The notes under the pieces: generated by a model
Told to the model about the DNA's origin: nothing
Seen by the model: the letters and a program-made list of their open reading frames with translations, nothing else
Databases searched by the model: none
Origin: Tachypleus tridentatus
Lineage: Eukaryota > Arthropoda > Merostomata > Xiphosura > Limulidae
Reading direction: 5' to 3'
Assembly (NCBI RefSeq): GCF_004210375.1
Contig: NC_134834.1
Coordinates: forward strand, 149,143,009-149,207,008
DNA length: 64,000 nucleotides
In this document: positions 1 through 14,000 of the stretch, piece by piece
How the letters are laid out: every line of letters begins with the position of its first letter
Position numbering within the stretch: position 1 is the first letter of the stretch
Position numbers and translations under genes: made by a program

Positions 1-52
1 TGCTAAAATTATGTAATTATTTAATATTGGTTAATTGTAACCTATAGTAAAG

Positions 53-345
53 GAAAGCCATTGTTAAACATTTCTTACTTTCACGTCCTTATAACCACAC
101 CAATTTTTAAACATTTCTTACTTTCACATCCTTGTAATAAAGCCATTTTTAAATATTTCTTACTTTCACATCCTTATAATAAAACCATTTTTTAAACAAT
201 TCTTACTTTCACAACCTTATAATCAAACCATTTTTTAAACATTTCTTACTTTTACATCCTTATAATAAAATCATTTTTTAAACACTTCTTACTTTCACAT
301 CCTTATAATAAAACCATTTTTTTAAAACATTTCTTACTTTCACAT
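53..345. repeat. 43-bp minisatellite copying an exon end and its splice donor
   Basis: Seven tandem units with spacings of 43, 42, 43, 43, 43 and 45 bp. Each contains, on the minus strand, a near copy of the last bases of the CEP104 exon (TAAGGATGTGAAA) plus GTAAGAA. The final unit is the real exon end and donor; the other six lie in the downstream intron. Confidence 0.93.
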
Positions 346-403
346 CCTTATAGTCTGCCATTTCAAGAACAAACTTAGCTGCAGTACTTCTAATTCTGGG
401 TGC
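338..403 (-). CDS. CEP104: CEP104 downstream TOG exon
   Basis: The 66-nt exon, phase 0, encodes APRIRSTAAKFVLEMADYKD plus VK, matching the ARLRVTAANFIQEMA helix of the CEP104 TOG domain. The acceptor is TTTCCAG and the donor AAA|GTAAGA. Its 3' end is the last copy of the tandem repeat that follows in the intron. Confidence 0.88.
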
Positions 404-3400
404 CTGGAAAGAATAAATAGTTCATGAATTTTGCTTGTAGTTTGTCCAAATGTTTAATTATATTTTATTATGTGATAAATTTATTATCAAGATTACTTGA
501 TGCATACATCATCATTTAACAGATGAAGAAACACCTCAGTTTAGTAATGAAGAACATACTTTGATATAATTGATTCGTGATGAAGAATATTTTAATTATT
601 ATTTTAAAGTTGTAAATTTGTAAACATATAATGCTTTACTATAAGAAAATGTGAAGGAATTAGATTGTTTGATGCCTATAAGTTAAACTTCATAAAATAA
701 AAATATAATTATTTGGTTTAAAAAAACTAATAAAACGATGTTATTCATCTTGTTAGAGTAAAATATAAAGGTTGGTGTTTATAATTATCAAACCAACATA
801 GAAACAGTCGATAAACTTTAATGCTTCAAAACATTATATACAAGATAACAACGAAGAAAAACAAAAAAGACACATGCATCTAAAAATAATATCTGGATAT
901 TATAAAACTCGCGTGGTAAACTATTTTGACTGTACATAGTTATGGTTTGATATTATGTAGCCTGAAAGAGTAAACATTTCTTTATAATAATTAATGATGG
1001 CCACTGAGATCCATGGGCATCAACTTCTATCTAAGAGGGGTTGATCACCTATCTTTCTTACTGTATTATTTAATGGTAAAAACTAATTTACCAAACTGAA
1101 ATCAAATAAACATTTATCTTGCAAAGAGCTATGTTAGACCAAATGCACTAACAATGGACATGTGCAATTAGGTTAAGAACTGGTGTTATAACATTTCACT
1201 GGACTCACACACAGTAGAGGCTTTTTTATAGCTTAGTGTATGTGATTGTGAAAGAGAATAAAGACAGATATATAAATACTGTTAACTTTAACCCCCTTTT
1301 TTCTAGGTTTGTTTTTACCACTACTTCTCTCATGCATTTTTTTAATTCAAAGAAAACATGTGACATGACATGATTACATCAAAAATATTAATTACATTAT
1401 GTAACAAAATTTTTACTTTTTCTTGTTCCTGGGCAGAAAGTGTTATTTCCCAATTTCTTATGCCTAAAGTAAATGGAAAAAAAACTATTTTTCTCTTCAA
1501 ACTTTGCTTTTGAGACCTGGAAGTGTATAATGAAAACATGGTGGGAGACTGTATTTGGGGGCTGATAGATGAAAGTGATTTACATTACAGTCATAAATCT
1601 AAAACAAATACTCACTTCTAAACATTTGTATAACTTTAGTATAAATACAAGTAAATCTTGATTTGTGTGTTGTTTTATTCAGACCTTATGTAAATGAAAA
1701 TGTGTAAATTTGCCAGTTTTTACATAGAAAATAGGTTAATTTCTAAATTTCATTATCCAGGTCACAAAAACAAAGTTTCAAGGGAATAATGGCCATTTTC
1801 TGTACTTTTACAACGTGAAAAATTGAAAATAACACATACTATACAGGAACAAAATTTATATTACATAGTGTTATTTCATCAAGTTTTAAATGTTTTACAG
1901 TAAATTGATAAGAATATATATGCCATTAAAAAAAGAAATCCTCAAGAATCATCAAGGAAATGCTTATAACAAACTTACTGTATCACCAGTTCTCATAATG
2001 ACTAAAGGCAAAGTCCTGTTTATTGCAACTGAAATCTCATTTTTTGGAACTCTGAATGGAAAGGAAAAAATAATCTTTGAAAGATTCCATATAAAATGTA
2101 CTAATAATTTTGAGATACCAATAGATATTCTCAGAAAAATACACTTCTAATAACAATATTTCTATTTTGTTACAAACAAATAAATCAAAAGCCCTATTTA
2201 TTAACATTTTTAAAGACACTTACCTTAAACTGTTTTACTTACCTATTAGAAGGAAGAAATTGGGTGAAAATGATTTTCATAAGTTCCAGAGCAAGAATAA
2301 AAACCTAAAAAAGAAGAACAGATTTTATAACCAAAACCAGTTCTGTAGACAACCAGATTCAGTTCAACTGTTACAAAGAATTAAGATTATATGTGAAGAA
2401 AGATTTATAAATGTAGACCTATACAAACATACTAAGCTTTGTACAAAAAGGAGTGAACTCTTTTCCTATTTCGTAATATCTGAGGGTCACAGGTTCGAAT
2501 CCCCATCACACCAAACATGGTCGCCCTTCCAGTTGTGGGAGCATTATAATATGATGGTCAATCTCACTATTTGTTGGTAAAAGAGTATCCCAAAAGTTGA
2601 CAGTGGGTACTGATGATTAACTTCCTTCCCTCTAGTCTTACACTGCTAAATTAGGGATGGTTAGCACAGATAGCCCTCATGCAACTTTCTGCAAAATTCA
2701 AAACAAACCATACTCTTCCTACTTCTAAAACACATCAGACAACAATAACTAAAATAATGAGAAACACGCTAAAAAAAATATGTACATAAAACTGAAGTAC
2801 AAAACTAGATTGTGAGAAGTGTAAAATGTGTCTTGGTAAAAGAGATATCTATTAGAGAAAGACTGATAGGGTTACACCATCTTTCAGGTTTAACCTCTAC
2901 TTTCAAGCCTCATAATTAGAAGAAAGAAAGAAAAGAAAAAGTTGGGAATTTTCAGGCATAAAATGTCCCATTGGGGGGGGAGTTGCTCCTAATGAAACAA
3001 AATTATGAAAATAAAATTAAAACACGTTACAATGATTTATCCATATATCTCCTTGTATATTCCAACACCCAAAAACAGTCACATATCTATACGGACAGTA
3101 TAATAACATCTAAACTATTTTGGTACTGAATGAATGAACCACTGAATTTTGTCTTCAAATCTTGGCCCCAAACTAAATTGTAGTAATAAACTAAACTACT
3201 CAATGCCCTAAATCCACTACTGTTCTTTAAAGCATTATGGAATATATTTTTAAATGTTCCCTAGCAGTTTTAAGCATTTTTGTGGGGTATATATATATAT
3301 ATAGTATCTGTAACACAGATAAGCATAAAGTACCGATGAATTGGTGTGAGCCACTGAATAAGTTCTCAATTGATTAAATATTTTATTAGTACCTTCTCCA

Positions 3401-5000
3401 CACACAATTGATTGAATTATATAACACATTATGTACTAGATATAAAACGATAACATTGACACATAATTCATGCAAAAGCAGGCACATATAAAGATAACAA
3501 TGGCATATAATTCATACAAAAACAGGTACTGGGTAAATGAAGTAAACCTAATAACTTTGAATGGTTTTATATAAAGCTCTTCTAATATTATTAATATTTA
3601 AATTGAGAAACATTTTACTGTTGTACAATAAAGAAACTTTTGTAACTCCTATAGTTAGAAACCAAGGTTTCAATTTTCTAAACAAAAGTAAGAAAATACT
3701 TACATTCATAACAACTTGTGTGAAAACAAACTAACTGAGACAACGCAGAATTTTTATATAAATATGTAACAACATTCTCATCATTTGACAAAAGTAGTTA
3801 TATCAATTATGTGTCATATAAAATAGTATTTTATACTTCCAATTTATAGGATACAGTTACTAATGCTTTAATTATTTCCACTAATTAAATTGTCAAGTAA
3901 GGAAGTTAGCACTGAAAACATTCTTTATGAATACACTTTCATTAAACTTAAGATATAAGTTCACAACATTTCAAGAACAGTCAGTATTCACAGGTGCTGA
4001 CTTATTTTTTTCTGACAAGGGCCAAGACCAAGGTTAAAAATTGACCTAACAATTATGGAACACTCCAAGACAATACAGGTTCTTAAGTGTGCTTCTTAAA
4101 TGAAATTAACTAGTGCATAACTACAGTAAAACCTATGGCAACATTTTTAAACACATAGCATTGGGTTGGTTTGAATACCTATATATCTAACTGAGTGCTC
4201 ACTGGAGCATTCTACCAGCTGTAAATCATTGAACAAAAACAACTTACAACATAAAATGATAACATACATATTGCATTTTTCCTCAGACATCTATCTATCT
4301 AGTTGGTACCTATGATCATAGGGATATAAATGATATATTTGTAACAGTGGTGTAGGAAGCAGGGGACACTTCCAACTTATCAATAGTTGTCCCAGTAAAA
4401 GTTCATCAAAATTAGAAAAATTGCTCTTATGAAAAATTAGAGAATGCATGAAATTTAATATAGAATCCAAGATATTTCAGGATCCTAAGGTAAGCCCCAA
4501 ACCCCAGTCATAATGGATGCATCTGTGGCACACATTCCCTCTCTTGGCTGAGTCAAATAAACTTTAGCCACCACCCCCCTACTTCTAAATTTGGCTCCTA
4601 TGACTCTGTATAAACAATATACTTAAAATCAATACATTTTTATTATCACCATAGAAATTAGCAAAATCTTTGTTGCACACAAATACACTTTTACATTTCG
4701 TGTTTATATTTTTTTCCTAGAACGTATGTTTAGCAATGTTTACTTACAGACAGCACTTTATCCTTCAACGTCCGTTCCAGTATGTATGTTGTGGCTTTCA
4801 AAACGTCAGTGGATGTTTGAAATTTTCCTTTAGGTTTGTACTTTTGATGAAACTTCTGAATCTCCTTCAGTGCCATTTCTCGATTTGAAAATACTTTTGA
4901 ATAAGCTCTCTCAACCTCAAATAATAAAACAGAAGTAATCATATCAAGAATGTTTTGTGACACTTACATATCACCATCAACACGTAGATATACACTTCAT

Positions 5001-5032
<32 letters not shown>

Positions 5033-8000
5033 TATACATACATACACACACACAGCAGGGCATTTTCAACACTAAATAGCCTAAAAAGATAATTAGAGTT
5101 TAATGTTCATTGAGGAACCTACTAAACTGAATTATAAATTAAAAGTAAAATAACAGCAACTTACACAGTAGATAAGTTTTGATTCTGATAATAACAATAT
5201 TTCCACCCACAGAGCATCAAGTCTTCATGAGATAAAAGGTACATTTAAAACAAATGTAGCTCTTACCTAGTGATGTCAGGGGTTGAAACTTTGTAATTAT
5301 TAAAAACAACACTTGGCTAGTTTAAAAGATTGGCTCTTATTGGACTTTTAATTCATAATACATCCTACTGTTTATCACACTGTGTTTGGTGATTTGTAAA
5401 TTCATAATATTTTCAGTTTTTGACAGTGTTTGTAATTTCTCGCAATTTACAAACTTGACAACAAATTTTATTACAAACTGTGGCAAAGTTTGATTAACTT
5501 TTACCTTTTCTGGAAGGAAGCAACAGAAAGTGTAAGGAAAGTTTGTTTATAACAGTCGCTGATTACAAGTAAATGTTTATGATATCTTTGTGCTTACAAT
5601 TCTCAAGTGACTAAAAATACATGTTTAATGAATTATTTAGTACTAATATGCCCAAACAGCAATTTAACCAAGGATTCTGTTTGTTTTTTAAATCCATCTG
5701 TTAGTTTCAGGCTCTGGGTATCATGTTATGTTCTGATGATTCAGTGAGGTTTTTTTGTAACTGTTCTTATCGTAATAAAGATTTTGCAATAGTTTTTTTT
5801 TACTTTTTAATTTTGTTAGGCTGTTACTTGTAGTAGAAAAAATAGTGGTATATGTTTAAAAAAACTTTATATGAGTGGAAAAACAAAACTTAAAATAGGT
5901 ATCAAAACTGAATTGAACAATATAGGTGCTTGATTTCAAAGGACTTTTCTGGTATAATTGACTCAGCAATAAACCTAATGGGTTATAATGGTAAAATTCG
6001 GGGAGAGATCCCTAGAGTGGGTACTTGCTGATCAGCACTTAAACAAACAAACACAACAACCGATTCTAAGTTTCACCTATAGAGAAGGTGGTAAATTCAT
6101 TATTCAATTCGACACCTTTATCTTAGATGCAATTATCACTGTTGAATCCCAAGTTCCTGTGGCTAGATTACAACTACCCTGAGAGATGGATAGTTGTGGC
6201 AGTAATTATATTTTTTTGAGGCTCCTTTCTTTTGTTTTCGGTGCAAGTCCACATTGAGCCAATGTACACATTGCACAGGCTGATATCGAATTTTAAGCAC
6301 CCACACTTCATGTTGAGCCACAAGGAATAATTTTTAGGAGGTACACATCAAGAAAAAAATAGTGTGATTTCAAGTGAAATTTTTTATTAATAATTCTTTT
6401 TTATTATTATCACACAACTGTTGGATTGTGATACCTTGTTTATATATTTGTTGTATGCATACACATATATATATACACTATACACATTTTTAGTTAAAAA
6501 TAAGGTAATTCAAGAATGTCATTTAGTATACTGATATGGTTCAATGTCATGTTAATTAGTGCCTCTACCATACTGGGGTGAGAAATGCTAACTTAAAGAG
6601 GTAAGTTTCATCTTAATTACCCTCAAAAGGTAGCACTTTATTTCCATGTTTTATCTTTATCTTTTTCTTATTCTAGCATGGGAGAGCAGTCACAACTGTC
6701 TGCAGGCAATGAAGGGTGACAGAGATGTGGGATGCTGTGGGCTTCAGCATCCACATTTCACTCTCCTAATTTCTAGTCTAATTGTGTCTATTTCTCATGT
6801 GAGACTAGAGAATTGGAGGTTAAGGCTGATAGATGGTGTATCCCCACTGCAATGTGGGTTCTACTTCACCAGTCACCTCCAAAACCTAGGATACATTTTA
6901 TAATCCAAAGTTGTAGCTTGTATCCTTGGATCTTTTTTTTTTAAAAAATGCAACGTATTTTGTTTAATTTTAATGTTTTTGTTTTGGCTTAAAAATTATT
7001 GGTTACACTATACACATACGTACATAAAATCAAACTAGAAACAAGAATGGCTAAAACTGACCACAGGCAAACCAAATATTTCGATAGATAAGGCAGCATC
7101 AGTTTTATCTTTCTCAGACATTTTACCATACTTTAACTCTTCCAAATCTTCATCTGGAAATTCAGGTATTGATGACTTTAAGGAGTCAGATGGAGATGTG
7201 GTTTTTCCGCTGAATTAAAAGTACAGTGGCAGATTTTTTTACCAAGACAATGATCAAACAAAAAGAAATTTTTAGTGTGTAAATGAAATAACTAAAATTA
7301 TTAGTTAGCAATCATATAATAAAAATCATATTTTTATTTTTTAAGTCTAATCACTAGTTATAGATATGAACTGTTTTTGTAGATTATCTAAAAATGCCAC
7401 TCACCAGTAAAATTAACAATTGTACTCTATAGAACTAATGAATTTATATTTCAACAACCATTTAATGCAATTCCTAGGATAACATTAGTTATAATATGAT
7501 ATATATATTTATATATACACACATACAAATGTTTGTTTATCTTTAAGAAATAAGGAATCCATAACAGCCACAGCACTTGAAATTCTTTTAGGCAGGATTA
7601 GAGTAAATTACCCTATGTGACCTTTTTTCTCTCTTTTTATCAGTTATATTTTTGTGTGACAGCAATATCAAGGATACCTAATTCAATTTTATTACTCATC
7701 AGAATCTCTACCAACTAACTCTCAAATTTAAATTATTTTAGGCAGAATTAAAGTAAATTAATCTGAGACTTTAGGCATCATCAAACACATCAATCAAAAG
7801 GACTTAACCTCCATAATCTTAAACTGTAATTGGGTCTCAAACCAGTCAAGAAGTAACAGAGCTATAAGCTAAAAGTTTGTACTTGAAAAATAAACAAAAA
7901 ATCTCAGAGCCATTCTGTGAGCTGCTATGCAATAGCTAAAACAGCAAACTAATATATTGAAATGAGCATAAATCTAAATATATAATACACTCTCGTTTAA

Positions 8001-11000
8001 AGGTAAAATCAGTCATAAGCATTGAATCTTTGAAGAACTGCATCTACTTGAACTGCAAAGAATTTTTGTCCAGTAAAGGTTTGTTACTAAGAGCATTGTC
8101 AGGGTTTTATGTATACTAGTTGGCTGAGGATTCTTCTGCAGCAAATGTCCATAACTTCTTAGCAATAAATCTGAACACTAAACAAGCAGCACACAATCTA
8201 CTTGTTATAAAATAATATACTCAAAACAAGTTAGATATATGCACATAAAAATTCCTTACATTATGGATATAACAGTTGTATGTTGAATTATAAATAATTC
8301 TGTTTTCTTGTCAAAAGTCCACTTATGTTGATTAAGTTACTTTCAAATTCAATTGTCAAAACAAACTATTTTTCTGTGCTCTTATCACAATAGTATCAGT
8401 TCACTTACGGTAACTATGTAAGTTACCATCGTTGTATCCTGAACCTTAAATAATTGTCTCCTTTTAGCCAAAGTCCACACATATGGGTTCAATTACTTTA
8501 AAACACCCTTTGAGAAAACAAATTATTCTCCTTATCTCTATTTAACTCTGAAACTTACATTAAAATATCTATTATGGCTAATCACTCACATGTCTGCTAA
8601 CTTAACGTTTTTTTTCACTAATTTTTTAACTGGTCTGTACTGTGCACTTTTTCTCTACTTTTTCCTTTACTTCATTTTTCTTCTTTCTTAGTCTGTGCTC
8701 ATGAGCCATATATTTGTATTATTGTTCACTAAGGCCTGGAAGTTTGTGAAAACTATGCAAGCAAACATTCAACAATACTCAATTACAATAATGAAAAACA
8801 TACGACAGTTTAGATCAGTGAAAACATCCTGCATAAATAACAACCATCAAGATTACCACAACAGTTTAGATCAGTGAAAACATCATAGTTAAACAACAAC
8901 CACCAAGATTACCACAACAGTTTATATCAATGAAAACGTCATACATAAACAACAACAACCAAGATTACCACAACAGTTTGGATCAGTGAAAACATCATAT
9001 GTGAATAACAACTGCCAAGATTACCACAACAGTTTATATCAGTTTCTATCAGACATTCAGAAACATGTACTTCAACAGACTCACCTCTTCAAGGATGGAA
9101 TGATGCGATCTTCATAAGCTGTAAAACTATTTGGTGATTTTCTGGGATGGCCAGAAGGTTTAGGGGATGGAGTAGGTGCTTTAGGTTTTGGTGGTGGTGG
9201 TGGAGTTTTCACTGTTTCCACTTTTGGTAGTTTTAATTCTGATAACAAATAGAAATAATTTACACACTTTAACATTCTAAAGAAAATTATAATTCAATTT
9301 CCATTTCTGATGAAAAACATTCACACAGTGTATGAGAAAGATGTCTCACCATTAGAAGAGATAATGCAAAGTGGAGTAACTTAAGTTAAACCCACTCTTT
9401 GGTTCTCTTTGTGTTGCTATATAAAAGTTTTTCTCTAATTTTAATTGTAACAGATTACTTCTAAGTGGACTAAAGATCCAGTAATAATAATCAAAAATAA
9501 AGTCATGCTAAAACCAAAATAATGGAGGTTTGAAAACCTGAACAAACTTCTATATCTAGGAGGCTAGGCATATATAATTTCTTAAATGGATGACATGTAT
9601 TTATCTAAAAATCTAACATGAAAGTTATATTAATTTGTTTTTATATTTAAACAATACAAATAAGATTGTAAATCAACAACATTTCACTATGTAACTTCAG
9701 TTTTTAAATCTTAACTACTCAATGAAAATAGATTAAATTGGATAATAAAGGAACAACTCACCTCCCTGTGACATATCGAGGATAGGATTATACTGAAAAA
9801 AATATAGATATAGAATCATGTTTATATATATTTTTAGAATATACTTGAATATGACTGTTTCAGATCCTAAATTCAACAGCTATTTCTGTTAATCATTTTT
9901 TAAAGTTTGTAAAAAACAGTAAATAAACATATGTTTATAGTACTACAATTACAAGAGCATCTGATCTGATTATCAGTATTTTTAGCATTTAATTTAAGTT
10001 CATCATGTCAATGATTCAATATGTACATGATTGAAATTGAAAGTATGAATACATTCATAATAATAGGTTTTAAATTAGGAAAAGAAAAACATGTTTGAAA
10101 TTTCATATTTACACCATTTACATATGAAACCTTAAAAAGAAATCTGTCAGCTGAAATAATCTGCCTCAAGTATCTAACCTTATTTTATCATTTCTTCTTT
10201 ATATCATAGGATAGGTTTAGCTATTTCAAAGTATTAGTTTAAATATGACTATAGTGGTTAAGAAGAGATCCTCAAAATATAAACCTCACAGTGACCTATT
10301 TCAATGAATCTTGATTTGGGGCACACTAACGTATTAATCTTTGTAATCTTATCAAAAGCAAGATTTTACCCCATCCATTTCCAGTAAATCTGGTAATCCT
10401 AGTCTTTCATAAGCCTCCAATCGGTACTCATCAATTTCTTTCTTCTTTGCACGAGCCTCATCAAAATCTTCTAACTCAACTGCCATCTGTTTTTCAATAG
10501 TAAATTTTCCCAGTTTTTCTCCAACCAAGAAAAGGAACAAAAGCATAATTTATTGAAATATTTAGCACTTCATAATATATTTATATATATAAAACTAACT
10601 AACTAGATCAATTTCAAGAACATTGGTTGACTAATTTCTACATATAAAACAAGTATTTAATATAAAATCAACTAATTCATTTCCTATAGTGTTTGTACAC
10701 TTGGTATTTGGTGTTTTCACCTTCAATACTGGTTTATGCAAAATGTGAGCTAACCAATGCAGTCACAAACAAGTAGGATTCAGTCACAGCCATCCATAAT
10801 TTAGAGACTTTAGAGACTGACCAGAACAATTAACAGTGAACATCACCTGATGTCTACACAATAAATATTAATAAAACAACAGAGCTGACTGTCAGTGTTG
10901 TAGTTCTCACATTACCTGCTGTCTACACAATAAATATTAATAAAACAACAGAGCTGACTGTCAGTGTTGTAGTTCTCACATTACCTGCTGTCTACACAAT

Positions 11001-14000
11001 AAATATTAATAAAACAACAGAGCTGACTGTCAGTGTTGTAGTTCTCACATGACCTGCTGTCTACACAATAAATATTAATAAAACAACAGAGCTGTCAGTG
11101 TTGTAGTTCTCACATAACCTGCTGTCTACACAATATATATTAACAAAACAATAAAGATGACTGTCAGTGTTGTAGTTCTCACATTACCGGATGTCTACAC
11201 AACAATTATTAATAAAACAACAGAACTGACTGTCAGTGTTGTAGTTCTCACATTACCTGATGTCTACACAATAAATATAAATAAAACAACAGAGCTGGCT
11301 GTCAGTATTGTAGTTCCCACATCACCTGCTGTCTACACAACAATTATTAATAAAACTGAGCTGACTATCAGTGTTGTAGTTCTCATATCACCTGCTGTCT
11401 ATATAACAATTATTAATAAAACAACAGAGCTGACTGTCAGTGTTGTAGTTCTCATGTACCTACTGTCTATATAACAATAATTAGTACAACAACAGAGCTG
11501 ACTGTCCATGTTGTAGTTCCTACATTACCTGCTGTCTACACAATAAATATTAACAAAACAATAGAGCTGACTGTCAGTGTTGTAGTTCTCACATCACCTG
11601 ATGTCTACACAATAAATATTAACAAAACAATAGAGTTGACTATCAGTGTTGTAGTTCTCACATCACCTGCTGTTTACACAATAAATATTAATAAAACAAC
11701 AGAGCTGACTGTCAGTGTTGTAATTCTCACATCACCTGCTGTCTACACAATAAATATTAATAAAACAATGGAGCTGTCAGTGTTGTAGTTCTCACATCAC
11801 CTGCTGTTTACACAATAAATATTAATAAAACAACAGAGCTGACTGTCAGTGTTGTAATTCTCACATCACCTGCTGTCTACACATTAAATATTAATAAAAC
11901 AATGGAGCTGTCAGTGTTGTAGTTCTCACATCACCTGCTGTCTATACAATAAATATTAATAAAACAACAGAGCTGACTGTCAATGTTGTAATGTTTCATC
12001 AACTAAAAATGTGGGACATGTTTAGCAACATATTCTGGCTTAAAGTGTCCTCAGTCTAACAGGCTAAATGACGAGGTCACGTTTGACCAACTTATACATA
12101 CATTTATGACGAGCATATAAAGTTATTTCGTAATGACTTTAACTGTACTGGTTCATGTAAATTAAGAACCTTGGTAAGGGCTAAAAAGGCAGTAATAACA
12201 ACAACAAAAAAAAACAAATTAATCTTTACCTCTTTTAATTCTTTCATTGCATTCTTCAGTTTCTTTGCATACACAAACCTTTCTTCTAGAAATAAAAAAA
12301 ATCATTTTTTTCTACTGATATATTCTAGACAGTTCCATGATCACAACTTTTGTACGTGGTTTCAGTATGTACTTAGCATTTCTCCAACTTCAATGTCTGT
12401 ATTAAATGTGTTTAATGTTTTTCATATCATTATGCACCTTAATATTTAGTAAACACTCATAAAATAGCAATAACACTGAAAGGGAGAGCATGTTTGGTGT
12501 GACAGGGATCCAAACCCATGACCCTCAGATTATGAGTCGAGTGCCTTAAACACCTGGCCATGTCAGACCAGGAAGAAAGTACAATCCATATTTGTCCCAG
12601 TGCATTCTACTGATCACTCAATACATTAATGATTTATACTACTATCTCTCAAAGGTATTGTTTAGCAGATGGACAGGAAATTCTAATACCTCATATTATG
12701 TACAATAAAATGTAAAATGTCTCCAACTCACCAGAGATTGCTTTTTGTTTCTTTACTTCTAGTTTTCGTAGTAATGTCACTACCTCTCCTTCAACATACA
12801 TTGATATACTGAGATCATCCAATGGTGATATGACATCACTTGTAACAGTAAATAAATCACACTCACTTATTATTACAAGACAATACAGTTTAAAATATAA
12901 TAACAAAAACTGTGAAATATCACTGTGACAGGCTATAAATGAAGAATAGTTGGTTAAACATAACATCTTATTCCATGAAAAAATTTATTGTAATTTTCTT
13001 GCTTTTTATGTTTTGAAGTTAAGCACAAAGCTACATAAGCTCTGCCTACCATGAGTATCGAAACCTGGTTTTTAGCATTGTAAGTCTGCAGACATACTGC
13101 TGTGCCACTGCAATCATTACAATTTTGATACACTTACATCAATCACAACACTAATGTATAAGGAAAATATAATTCATTTTATAAATAGTTTCTGATAGTC
13201 TTAACACAGAATTTAGAAGGGTCATGATGATCAGAAACCAACTTTAAGTAAAAATGTATTCTAAAGATGGCTGGTATAGGTATTAAAACTTTAATTAAAC
13301 TAAAATACAGAACAACATTTTGACCTTCTTAGGCCACCTTCAGGTTAACAAAGACAGCTTGAAACTGACCACTGCTGGGATTATTCTTGTCCCTAAGCAA
13401 CAGTCAGTTTGAAACTGTATTTGTTAACCTGAAGATGACCTAACAAGGTCAAAATGTTGTTCTGTACTTTATTTCAACTGAATGAAGTTTTAATGCCAAT
13501 ACCAGCTGCATTTTAGAATTAAAAATGTTGAGGTATTTTGTAATGATTATCGTCTGGTCATGTAAGAATATAGGAACATTCTTGATAAGAAAGATTTTTA
13601 CATTCATAACAGTTTTTCCAGCACACTGAATTAAAATATTTTGCAAAAGAAGTTAAACCCTACATTTTCAATTCAAGCTTGTGCTTCAAGAACTATTACT
13701 TCTGGATCATATCTACTGTAAATGTAATCTTATTAGATCTGCTGTTAATACACTGCAAAAACAGACTAGCTTCACATGTGCTTCTAAAGACACAATTACC
13801 ATCAGTGCATGTTAAATAAATATGAGAAGGAAAGTGATTTTCTTGGCACCATTTTTCTCATTGTATCATAGGACAGATCAGTAAGGCAGCATGTTAATCT
13901 AGAATATCAATGGTAACTGTGTAAACTTCATCATATATTTAATCATTAGCAATAAAAAAACTTTGAAGCCATAAGCTTTGCATGGTGTATAAAAACATGC

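Larger units (their letters stand above)
4916..7061. other. CEP104 intron, no gene seen
   Basis: AT-rich intron with a compound microsatellite and, at about 6640-6920, one copy of a dispersed repeat that recurs near 43560-43720. No coding signal recognised. Confidence 0.5.

Noticed and set aside
1342..1539. 65-residue minus-strand ORF considered for the missing CEP104 exon
   Set aside because: Its sequence does not resemble the TOG helices expected and no suitable acceptor/donor pair brackets it.
2222..2260. Possible 19-nt exon between TTCTAATAG and GTAAGT on the minus strand
   Set aside because: Splice sites look strong, but all three frames contain a stop within it and no homology supports it. 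It cannot be the missing CEP104 coding exon.
2167..2580. 137-residue ORF on the plus strand
   Set aside because: Low-complexity composition and the 3' half runs into a degraded SINE; no family resemblance.
11157..11474. 105-residue repetitive ORF on the plus strand
   Set aside because: It lies wholly in the 69-bp minisatellite, whose unit length is a multiple of three; it is antisense in a CEP104 intron.
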